NCBI RefSeq assembly: GCF_030563405.1 | Contig: NZ_CP130748.1 | Coordinates: 2,108,001-2,172,000 of the forward strand | Direction of reading: 5' to 3' | DNA length: 64,000 nucleotides | DNA from: Vibrio sp. SNU_ST1 | GTDB lineage: Bacteria > Pseudomonadota > Gammaproteobacteria > Enterobacterales > Vibrionaceae | Shown here: piece by piece, positions 52,948-60,148 of the stretch | Layout of the letters: every line of letters starts with the position of its first letter | Position numbering within the stretch: the first letter of the stretch is position 1 | Notes under the pieces: model-generated | Database searches by the model: none | What the model was told of the DNA's origin: nothing | The model's input: the letters and a program-made list of their open reading frames with translations, nothing else | Translations under genes and position numbers: made by a program

Positions 52948-54338
52948 TACAGCCTCCCTAGCTGTTTATGCCACATTGTTGCATTGTTTCCTTGTCGAGA
53001 AATCCACACCAAAGTGGTCTGCCCTTCTCGAATATCAAAGTCATACATTTTACCACCCGCTTCTAACGTATATTGACCACTGTTTGCTACAAACGTGCTG
53101 GTCTTTATTTCCGCAGGTAAAGATTGCCAGCTTCGAGTGTCTGGTTGTTCCGTGAATGCATTCCAGACATTGAACAAAATGTTACCGACATCGTTACCTT
53201 GAGTTGCTTCTTTACGGATGCGGTCTTTCGCGACAACACGTAACGCTTGGCGAATAACAATGCTCGTCATACGTTCAGATAAATCATTCTGCGCCATCGC
53301 ATTCACATCCGTAATCAAATGCTCAGACAACGGTTGCCCGCTGATTCGTAGCGCAGAAAAGCGTTCTACGCTTTGGCTCGGATAATATGGCAGCGCCAGA
53401 GAGTATATTGCGCCCTGATCGCGACTGTCATAAATAGGTAAATCTAATCGCCAACTGTCCATCGCTTGAACTGCACTTTGCTCTTGAAGCACAATCACTC
53501 GCCCTTCACTTGCCCCTAACTTAGGTGACAGTTTGTAGCGCTTCTCCAGTTTTGCTAGATCTTGTCGCATGCCTAAACGAGCTGCTGTTGCCATGGTTCT
53601 ATCAATGATTTCTTGGTTATCTGGCATGACAGCCAAAGCACGTCGATAGTCCACATAAGCGCTATTCAGATCGTTAGATGCTTCATAAAGCAAGCCAGAC
53701 AAAAACATCAGATACGCATTTTGCACAGATTGCAGCTTTTTACCCGCATCAGGATAATTCGCAAGAATACTACCCACGTTGGCAGACAACCCTTGAGATT
53801 TTGCGTCGCTAGCAGCACTTTCTAACTCAGCTTCACGTTGTTTCTTTGCTTGCTCCTGAACTTGGTTAGCGCGACGCATTTCGATCACCGCACCTTCTAA
53901 ATCGTTTTTCTTTAAATAATTCAAACCAAGATATAAATGCAGAAAGCCCAACTCATAATCGGCTGGCACATACTCGGTAATATTGTCATTCACAGCCAAC
54001 GCGCCGACACTGGTTGCACTGTCTGATACAGAGATCACCGCTTTACTTTGCTGATCTTTTACTGCCTGATCAGCCAGTTCGAGCGACGATTTACTCTCAG
54101 GATATTTTTGATCCAGTAGATTAATTCTACCTTTTTCAAAGTTATCAAGAATGTCACCTGCTACGTAATCTGGTAACTCTTGTTGAGCCGTTGAATAATC
54201 CCCAGACTTGACGGCTTGGTAAATTTCTTTGTTTTGCGCGCTGTAATGACTGAACAGGCTCCCTGCCGACATATTCGCACAACCCGCTGTCAACGCCGAT
54301 AACAGGGCAATGGAAGCGAATCTAAACTGGTGCTTCAC
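52947..54338 (-). CDS. large lipoprotein with TPR-like repeats (COG3014-type)
   Basis: A 463-residue lipoprotein with signal and lipobox LSALTAGCANM (Cys near residue 20). The first half is helical and repeat-like (about 30-260), with tetratricopeptide-style segments such as LGFLHLYLGLNYLKKNDLEGA and NDLNSAYVDYRRALAVMPDN. The second half is beta-rich (about 265-463). I recognise the family only as a COG3014-type lipoprotein found beside ycfL and lpoB in vibrios; it may belong to the same envelope pathway. A MITE-like element begins 37 bp upstream of its ATG. Confidence 0.82.
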   Translation of the reverse strand: MKHQFRFASIALLSALTAGCANMSAGSLFSHYSAQNKEIYQAVKSGDYSTAQQELPDYVAGDILDNFEKGRINLLDQKYPESKSSLELADQAVKDQQSKAVISVSDSATSVGALAVNDNITEYVPADYELGFLHLYLGLNYLKKNDLEGAVIEMRRANQVQEQAKKQREAELESAASDAKSQGLSANVGSILANYPDAGKKLQSVQNAYLMFLSGLLYEASNDLNSAYVDYRRALAVMPDNQEIIDRTMATAARLGMRQDLAKLEKRYKLSPKLGASEGRVIVLQEQSAVQAMDSWRLDLPIYDSRDQGAIYSLALPYYPSQSVERFSALRISGQPLSEHLITDVNAMAQNDLSERMTSIVIRQALRVVAKDRIRKEATQGNDVGNILFNVWNAFTEQPDTRSWQSLPAEIKTSTFVANSGQYTLEAGGKMYDFDIREGQTTLVWISRQGNNATMWHKQLGRL

Positions 54339-54375
54339 TTATCGTCTCCGTGCATGTTTAAAATGCCAACTTTGT

Positions 54376-54643
54376 TAGGGTCTGTTGACCTTTCGTGGTT
54401 AAATTTTGTTCGAGATAGAATCGTTTTAGGCGCGGCAAGGAGTATGTAGCCTAGTCATTCTAAGTTAATACTTCTTAACAAAGCATAAAACGATTCTAGC
54501 CGAACCCTTCGGGCAGTCTTTGTGGTTCATTTCTACTGCGTTATCAGCTTCTCATGTAGGCTAGCTACACTTCAAAGCCTCTGCCTTGTAGAAATCTCCC
54601 ACAAAGTGCTGCAAAAATCAGCTCGAAAGATCAACAGACCCTA
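54376..54643. mobile_element. MITE-like element, 268 bp, 20-bp terminal inverted repeats, no ORF
   Basis: The ends TAGGGTCTGTTGACCTTTCG (54376-54395) and CGAAAGATCAACAGACCCTA (54624-54643) are inverted repeats with one mismatch. The outermost TA on each side could be a duplicated TA target, as for IS630/Tc1-type elements. Inside are two more hairpins: AGAATCGTTTTA / TAAAACGATTCT, and CTTTGTGG...TTTCTAC / GTAGAAA...CCCACAAAG. It encodes no protein, so it would need a transposase from elsewhere. Confidence 0.78.
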
Positions 54644-54671
54644 GTCTCATTATCAAAACGAAACACGTTGT

Positions 54672-54707
54672 AAAAAGAATCTTAAGCAAGGTAATCCCTT
54701 GCTTAAT
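54672..54707 (-). terminator. Probable terminator after hinT
   Basis: A perfect TTAAGCAAGG / CCTTGCTTAA stem is followed on the minus strand by GATTCTTTTTAC. It lies about 155 bp past the hinT stop. Confidence 0.55.
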
Positions 54708-54862
54708 TAGCTCTGCCTTTGCGAAGCCGATATTCAGACAACAGATAAAACTAAAAGTTGGCATACAAACAACAAATTTTCCAACTAGCTGTTTATGTTA
54801 ATTAACCATTAACTTGTATTAACGAGATCATTAACTGTTTCGTTAGCTTATTAGCCTTTTAA

Positions 54863-55213
54863 TTAACTCATTAAAAGCGGGCCAAGCGGGCGACCACCAA
54901 CCAAATGCATGTGAATATGGTAAACCTCTTGGCCACCGTGAGAATTGCAATTCACAATAAGACGATAGCCGTCTTCTGCAATGCCTTCTTCTTTTGCTAA
55001 CTTACGAGCAACAGTAAACATACGTCCCATCATTGCTTCATCTTCCGCTTCAACATCATTCGTTGTTGGAATCAGCTTGTTAGGAATAATTAGAATATGA
55101 CTAGGAGCACGAGGGTTAATATCGCGAAATGCGGTTACTAAATCGTCTTGGTATAGCAAATCAGCTGGAATTTCTTTATTGATGATCTTACTAAAAATGG
55201 TTTCTTCAGCCAT
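54863..55213 (-). CDS. hinT: HIT-family purine nucleoside phosphoramidase HinT
   Basis: HinT hydrolyses AMP-amine (phosphoramidate) conjugates such as adenosine 5'-monophosphoramidate. The histidine triad HIHMHLVGG is present near residue 100, and the N-terminal [21 protein letters not shown] is typical. The product is 116 residues. It opens the conserved hinT / ycfL / lpoB / thiK / ycfP / ndh block, though the MITE-like element and a terminator now separate it from the next gene. It is divergent from the chemoreceptor gene. Confidence 0.97.
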   Translation of the reverse strand: MAEETIFSKIINKEIPADLLYQDDLVTAFRDINPRAPSHILIIPNKLIPTTNDVEAEDEAMMGRMFTVARKLAKEEGIAEDGYRLIVNCNSHGGQEVYHIHMHLVGGRPLGPLLMS

Positions 55214-55488
55214 GTGTCTCTCCGATAAAACATTTATTTTTTAATGCTTTGAGTATGCGCTATGCCGCATCAAACCACAATAAACCTGCTTTAAAGCATA
55301 ATAAAAAACACCGTTCAAATCAAAAAAAACACGCCTTGCCTCTCAAGAATGGCATATTGGTTAGGACAAAGGGCTATTTTTGACGTGTGCGTCATAAAAT
55401 GCGTAAGCCGAGCTCAATAGAATCCTGATAATTTTGTTAGTTTTGTTTTGACCTGGTATTAGGTCCACATTTATTTAGGGAGAAAGTC

Positions 55489-57480
55489 ATGAAGGGATCT
55501 GTGATCAAGCGTATGTACGCTGGTTTCGCACTGATCATCATCATGTTCGCAGTCACGATAACCATCATGATGAGCAGCATGAATCAGATACATAGTAATT
55601 TTGAGAGCGTCTCAAAAGTCTCATTACCGCTGGTTGCGCTTTCGAACCAAACAAGTGTCCAACTACTTTCCGCTGACAAGTCATTTAAAGACTTCTTAAC
55701 CACACAAAATTCTGAGCGTATGTCTGCAATGCGTACAGAGTTTGCCGCATCACAAAACGCTTTTTCTGAAGTGCTAGGTAGCCTAGAAGCAGCAAGCCAA
55801 GACAATACCTCGCTCACTGAGCGCATCACGCAATTAAGAGCAATGGAAGAACGTTACTTCACCGAAGCAGGTGAAGCGATGAACAATTACATTGCTATGT
55901 TTGAGGCGCAAGAACAAGTACAAAAAGCATCACGTGATTTCCAACGCTTACATTCAGAATTAACCGTTGGCATGAAAGAGTACGTTGCCGACCAAAAAAG
56001 CATCTCTGTAAAAGTGATGGCAAAGAGCTACTTTATTAAACTACAAGACGCCGAGGTGATTACCTCTGATGCACTAGCAAGTTCTGATGTTGCCTTCGTA
56101 CAAAAAGCCGTTAACCAAAACAAAAAGGCCGTTACCCACCTAAATTACGCGTACCGTGGCTTAGCGACACAATTGCCTGCGATTAAAAATGTTTTCGATG
56201 AATCGGTTAAAAACTTCACGAAAGACGTGGGACAAAAAGGCGGTGTTTTAGATAAACATAATAACTATCTGAAAGCGAAAGAAGCCTTGTACATCAACAT
56301 TGCTAATCTAGCCGTTGAAGTCGACCAAGCAATGGCGGTACTGGATTCTTTCAACGTCACAGCGGAAGAGCAACTCAACTCATCATTAGCAGATGCGAGC
56401 AGCATCTACGACAACGGTCTATTCAAAGCAATTGCAATTGGCATTGTTGTCACCGTATTCGCTGCAGCAATTGGTTACCACATTGCACATAGTGTAAGAG
56501 AGCCACTAACGCGCATTCTCGGTACATTAGAAGGTCTAACTGAAGGAGATATGACTCAGCGTATCGATATTCGATACGACAACGAATTCAGCCGAGTAAG
56601 CCGTCACATCAATACCTTAGCCGACAACCTGCACAACATTTTGGTGAAACTGAATGACGCTTCAGATGACCTAACCAATACTGCAAGCGTAAACCAAAAA
56701 ACCTCTTCTGAGACACAGGCTCAATTGAACAGCCAGCGTGAACAAACAGCAACCGTCGCAACGGCAATGACACAAATGTCTCATTCTGTACAAGAAGTAG
56801 CAAACAGCGCACAAAGCTCATTAACTATGGTTCAACAAGTAGAATCGGCTTCTGAATCAGGTCGTCAAGTTATGAACACCAACATCAGCACCATTAATCA
56901 ACTTGAGGTGCGTCTGACTGAATCCGTGGGTGCTGTAGGCGAACTACAACAAATGAGTAGCCAGATCGGCTCTATCCTCGATGTTATTCGTGGTATTGCT
57001 GATCAAACGAACCTACTTGCACTCAACGCAGCAATCGAAGCGGCGCGCGCAGGTGAACAAGGTCGTGGATTTGCTGTCGTTGCAGATGAAGTCCGAGTAC
57101 TGGCACAAAAGACCACTCAATCAACGTCTGAAATCGAGACCATGATCAGTAACCTACAATCAAGCTCTAAAACAGCAAGCAATGTAATTGAAAGCTGCAT
57201 GAGTGATATGGATATGTCGGTTGAACAAGCTTCAAGTGCTAATAGTGCTATGGAAGAGATTCAGGCATTGATTCTAGAAATCAGTCGTATGAGTACGCAC
57301 ATTTCTCAAGCCGCGGCTGAGCAGAGTGAAACTTCGGGTGATATCGCGCGTAACATTGAAGACATCAACCAAATTGCTGATAAGAGTTATCAAGCGATGT
57401 CATCAATTGCAGAGGCAAGCCAAAACCTAACAATTCTGGCAAACCAGCAAGGCGATTTAGTTCATCAATTCAAGCTATAG
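55489..57480 (+). CDS. methyl-accepting chemotaxis protein
   Basis: A 663-residue chemoreceptor. TM1 is at about residues 12-30, the periplasmic sensor region is about 31-305 and all helical, and TM2 is about 312-335 ([19 protein letters not shown]). A HAMP domain follows (about 336-390). The cytoplasmic signalling domain has its hairpin tip near residues 500-530 ([20 protein letters not shown], then [17 protein letters not shown]). There is no C-terminal pentapeptide for CheR/CheB docking. The ligand is unknown; the extended helical sensor is not a Cache or PAS type. It has its own terminator before the CARF gene. Confidence 0.95.
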   Translation: MKGSVIKRMYAGFALIIIMFAVTITIMMSSMNQIHSNFESVSKVSLPLVALSNQTSVQLLSADKSFKDFLTTQNSERMSAMRTEFAASQNAFSEVLGSLEAASQDNTSLTERITQLRAMEERYFTEAGEAMNNYIAMFEAQEQVQKASRDFQRLHSELTVGMKEYVADQKSISVKVMAKSYFIKLQDAEVITSDALASSDVAFVQKAVNQNKKAVTHLNYAYRGLATQLPAIKNVFDESVKNFTKDVGQKGGVLDKHNNYLKAKEALYINIANLAVEVDQAMAVLDSFNVTAEEQLNSSLADASSIYDNGLFKAIAIGIVVTVFAAAIGYHIAHSVREPLTRILGTLEGLTEGDMTQRIDIRYDNEFSRVSRHINTLADNLHNILVKLNDASDDLTNTASVNQKTSSETQAQLNSQREQTATVATAMTQMSHSVQEVANSAQSSLTMVQQVESASESGRQVMNTNISTINQLEVRLTESVGAVGELQQMSSQIGSILDVIRGIADQTNLLALNAAIEAARAGEQGRGFAVVADEVRVLAQKTTQSTSEIETMISNLQSSSKTASNVIESCMSDMDMSVEQASSANSAMEEIQALILEISRMSTHISQAAAEQSETSGDIARNIEDINQIADKSYQAMSSIAEASQNLTILANQQGDLVHQFKL

Positions 57481-57550
57481 GTAAACGAACAACCAATAGA
57501 TATTCACCTAAAATGTTGGGATATCTCACCCAATAGTGATAACTAATTGA

Positions 57551-57590
57551 ACAAGGGCAACTTTTATCAAGGGTTGCCCTTGTTTTTTAT
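57551..57590 (+). terminator. Rho-independent terminator after the chemoreceptor gene
   Basis: ACAAGGGCAA / TTGCCCTTGT stem with a 13-base loop followed by TTTTTTAT. Confidence 0.85.
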
Positions 57591-57675
57591 GAGCTTTGTC
57601 ATTATATGATTATAAAGGCTTGCTGCTTCCCGTTTTCTTTCACCTTTATGAGCGAGCCGCTATTAAGGAATTTAT

Positions 57676-58842
57676 ATGGCTGTTCATGTTGGCATTATCG
57701 ATCAAGACCCCATTCGGTTGATCACCCCACTACTCGACAACCGAACGATCAGCACTCACATCGTGTTCATCGGTGACAAAAATCAAGTCAGTATATATCA
57801 ACGCTTAGACAGCGTTTTACAGAAGCGTGATATTACGAGCGAATTTTTCGAGATTCCAACTATCGTAAACACCTCTGCAATCAAAGAATCTATCCAAACC
57901 CTTGCCGAAGACCTCAAGGCTCGAGGTCAAGAAGTAAAACTCAACGCAAGTTGTGGCCTTCGTCACCGACTACTTTCTGTCTACGAAGTATTCCGTACTT
58001 ACCACTGGCCGATCTTTGTTGTTGAACCAAACAGTGACAAGTTGTGTTGGCTTTACCCGAATGGTAAAGAGGACGCACAAGTTCAAGACCGTATCACTAT
58101 CGATGACTACTTAACGGTATTCGGTGCTCGTGGTGAATTCAGCGATGTACAACTGTCTCCGCAACTTGACCAAAAACTTTATGAACTGGGTGAGCGCTGG
58201 GCAAGTAACGCATTAGAATTAGGCCCAGGTCTTGCGACATTAAACTACCTTGCAACGACCTGCCGTAAAGAACAAAGGCTTGATGTTGGCTTGTCTGAGA
58301 AGCAACAAGGTTATCGTGAGCTGAATATGCTGTTGAGCGATTTGGTTGAAGCTAAGATTGCCACTTATGACAATGGTATTTTGACGTTTGCCAATGAAGA
58401 CGCACGACGCTTCTCAAACGGCGAATGGCTTGAAACATTGGTTCATAGCACAGTGAAGCAGATCCAAGATGACATGCCGACCATTCAAGATCGCTCTTTG
58501 AATGTTCAGGTTTATCGTCAGCTCGGTGAGCGCGAGGTTCGTAATGAGCTTGATGTTGCTTCTGTAGTGAATAATAAGCTGCACATCATCGAGTGTAAGA
58601 CCAAAGGTATGCGAGATGATGGCGATGATACCTTGTACAAGCTGGAATCGCTCAGAGACCTACTAGGCGGCCTACAAGCACGAGCAATGTTGGTGAGCTT
58701 CCGCCCTCTTCGTCATAATGACATCACACGAGCAGAAGACCTTGGCCTTGCATTGATTGGCCCTGACGAATTAAAAGATCTTAAAACACACCTAGCGGCA
58801 TGGTTTACCGCCGCCGGTGGTAATGAAGACTTAGAGTGCTAA
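57676..58842 (+). CDS. CARF domain plus PD-(D/E)XK nuclease protein (DUF1887, Card1/Can2-like)
   Basis: A 388-residue protein of the DUF1887 family; the V. cholerae relative VC1899 has a crystal structure (PDB 1XMX, from memory). The N-terminal Rossmann-like CARF domain spans about residues 1-150, a small helical/winged region about 160-250, and a PD-(D/E)XK nuclease about 250-388. The nuclease residues are intact: E253 in GEWLE, D293 in NELD, and E306/K308 in IIECKTK. In Card1 and Can2 nucleases the CARF ligand loop reads like NxTGGTK; here it is NASCGLR (90-96). CRISPR type III ring nucleotides activate those relatives, but no CRISPR-Cas genes are in this window. AAGGAAT precedes the ATG. 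Confidence 0.9.
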   Translation: MAVHVGIIDQDPIRLITPLLDNRTISTHIVFIGDKNQVSIYQRLDSVLQKRDITSEFFEIPTIVNTSAIKESIQTLAEDLKARGQEVKLNASCGLRHRLLSVYEVFRTYHWPIFVVEPNSDKLCWLYPNGKEDAQVQDRITIDDYLTVFGARGEFSDVQLSPQLDQKLYELGERWASNALELGPGLATLNYLATTCRKEQRLDVGLSEKQQGYRELNMLLSDLVEAKIATYDNGILTFANEDARRFSNGEWLETLVHSTVKQIQDDMPTIQDRSLNVQVYRQLGEREVRNELDVASVVNNKLHIIECKTKGMRDDGDDTLYKLESLRDLLGGLQARAMLVSFRPLRHNDITRAEDLGLALIGPDELKDLKTHLAAWFTAAGGNEDLEC

Positions 58843-58885
58843 AACAAGCCAGTTTTTCTGAACACAGCACTGTTAACTAAATTTT

Positions 58886-58925
58886 AAAAAGGCGAGTGAC
58901 TATTCAGTCACTCGCCTTTTTTCTT
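58886..58925 (+). terminator. Rho-independent terminator after the CARF-nuclease gene
   Basis: A very strong hairpin, AAAAAGGCGAGTGAC / GTCACTCGCCTTTTT around TATTCA, with a T run. Confidence 0.92.
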
Positions 58926-58960
58926 ATCTATTTTCTCTATCTATTACTTTAAAGCTGCAC

Positions 58961-58996
58961 AAAAAATGGCCGCATCGAATGATTTGGCCATTTTCA
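58961..58996 (-). terminator. Probable terminator after udp
   Basis: AAAATGGCC / GGCCATTTT arms on the minus strand around a 15-base loop, followed by TTTTGTGC. It is about 75 bp past the udp stop. Confidence 0.6.
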
Positions 58997-59020
58997 AAAT
59001 TTGAAGTCGTTTTAAGACTT

Positions 59021-59054
59021 AATACACTTGAAAACTTAATGCACTTGAAAACTA
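59021..59054. repeat. 17-bp tandem duplication downstream of udp
   Basis: AATACACTTGAAAACTT is followed directly by AATGCACTTGAAAACTA, 15 of 17 bases the same. It lies between the udp stop and its terminator and looks like a small local duplication. Confidence 0.7.
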
Positions 59055-59070
59055 AAAGTACTGTTACGAC

Positions 59071-59829
59071 TTAAAGCATTTTACGAGCAGCTTCTACAAC
59101 CACTTTGATTGAGCGCGCTTCTGTTACTTTTAGTGTCTCGTGATCAGGTATCTCTTTTTGAGTACGGTTGATGATCACACCAGCAACACAACCTGCTTTC
59201 AAACCAGAACTTGCACACATTGTTAGTAGCGTTGCTGATTCCATTTCGAAGTTAAGAACACCCATGTCTTGCCATTCTTGCATAGAACCTTGGAAACGCT
59301 TAACCACGCGACCAGAGAACGTGTCGTAGCGCTCTTGGCCTGGGTAGAAAGTATCACTTGAAGCGGTTACGCCCATATGAACTGCTGCGCCTGATTCTTC
59401 AACTGCTGCTTTCATTGCTGTAGCAACTTCGAAGTCAGCAACTGCTGGGAACTCCATCGGAGCGAAGTGCAGGCTCGCGCCGTCTAGACGAACAGAACCC
59501 GTAGAAACAATCATGTCACCCACGTTTACGTGAGGTTGGATCGCACCAGTAGTCCCAACACGTAGGAAAGTACGAACGCCAAGCTGAGCAAGCTCTTCAA
59601 CTGCGATAGAAGTAGATGGGCCGCCGATACCTGTTGAACATACAACAACTGGCTTACCGTCTAGCTCTGCGCGGTAAAGCGTGTATTCACGGTGGCTCGC
59701 AAGAAATACGGGATTCTCCATCTCTTCTGCAATTTTTTGCACACGAGCAGGATCACCAGGAATGATCGCAAGAGTAGCACCGTTAAGATCTGCTTCAGTA
59801 ACACCTAAGTGGAAAACAGCTTGAGACAT
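59071..59829 (-). CDS. udp: uridine phosphorylase
   Basis: Udp splits uridine with phosphate into uracil and ribose-1-phosphate for salvage. The NP-I family landmarks are [19 protein letters not shown] near residue 24, [15 protein letters not shown] near 68, and the active-site segment [12 protein letters not shown] near residue 195. The product is 252 residues. A CRP-like site lies about 100 bp upstream. It is separate from other nucleoside genes here, so regulation by CRP, perhaps with CytR, is inferred from the E. coli model. Confidence 0.97.
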   Translation of the reverse strand: MSQAVFHLGVTEADLNGATLAIIPGDPARVQKIAEEMENPVFLASHREYTLYRAELDGKPVVVCSTGIGGPSTSIAVEELAQLGVRTFLRVGTTGAIQPHVNVGDMIVSTGSVRLDGASLHFAPMEFPAVADFEVATAMKAAVEESGAAVHMGVTASSDTFYPGQERYDTFSGRVVKRFQGSMQEWQDMGVLNFEMESATLLTMCASSGLKAGCVAGVIINRTQKEIPDHETLKVTEARSIKVVVEAARKML

Positions 59830-59929
59830 AGTTCGCTCCTTTTGGCTTATTGGGCTTTTTACCCTTATTTAAGCTCATAGTAAATTCGTGGGGTACGAAC
59901 ACACTCTAACCAAGCTCATAATGAAATGA

Positions 59930-59945
59930 AGTGACGAACATCACA
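59930..59945. promoter_or_regulatory. CRP-like site upstream of udp
   Basis: AGTGA-CGAACA-TCACA matches the CRP consensus TGTGA-N6-TCACA at 9 of 10 positions, 101 bp before the udp start codon. E. coli udp is CRP-activated. Confidence 0.5.
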
Positions 59946-60039
59946 CCAATGATCGCAACAACATTTCAGGTTTCACGAAAAACCGATTGGCATCACAAAA
60001 ATAAGCAATCCGAACGGCTGCGTTGCATACTAATGAGAC

Positions 60040-60080
60040 AAAAAACGCCTTTAACGAATGACCGCTAAAGGCGCTTTTAT
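60040..60080 (-). terminator. Rho-independent terminator after the P-type ATPase gene
   Basis: AAAGCGCCTTTA / TAAAGGCGTTTTT-type arms on the minus strand with a 12-base loop and a T run, about 70 bp past the stop. Confidence 0.75.
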
Positions 60081-60148
60081 GTGAGGTGCTTTTTATATAA
60101 GACGCTTTTAAAATTAAGAGTGTCTATGTCTGAGTCTGAGAGCTTAAC

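Larger units (their letters stand above)
54339..54862. other. 524-bp intergenic region between the large lipoprotein gene and hinT
   Basis: It holds the MITE-like element at 54376-54643, the hinT terminator hairpin at 54672-54707, and a perfect 11-bp inverted repeat (ATGCCAACTTT at 54363-54373, AAAGTTGGCAT at 54754-54764) bracketing both. The remaining 54765-54862 is AT-rich with TTAA-type words and no gene. Confidence 0.65.
59830..60148. other. 319-bp region between udp and the P-type ATPase gene
   Basis: It contains the udp leader, a CRP-like site at 59930-59945 and the ATPase terminator at 60040-60080. The rest shows no gene. Confidence 0.5.

Noticed and set aside
57676..58842. A CRISPR-Cas locus around the CARF protein
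   Set aside because: No regularly spaced direct repeats and no cas-like proteins were found on either side in the window.
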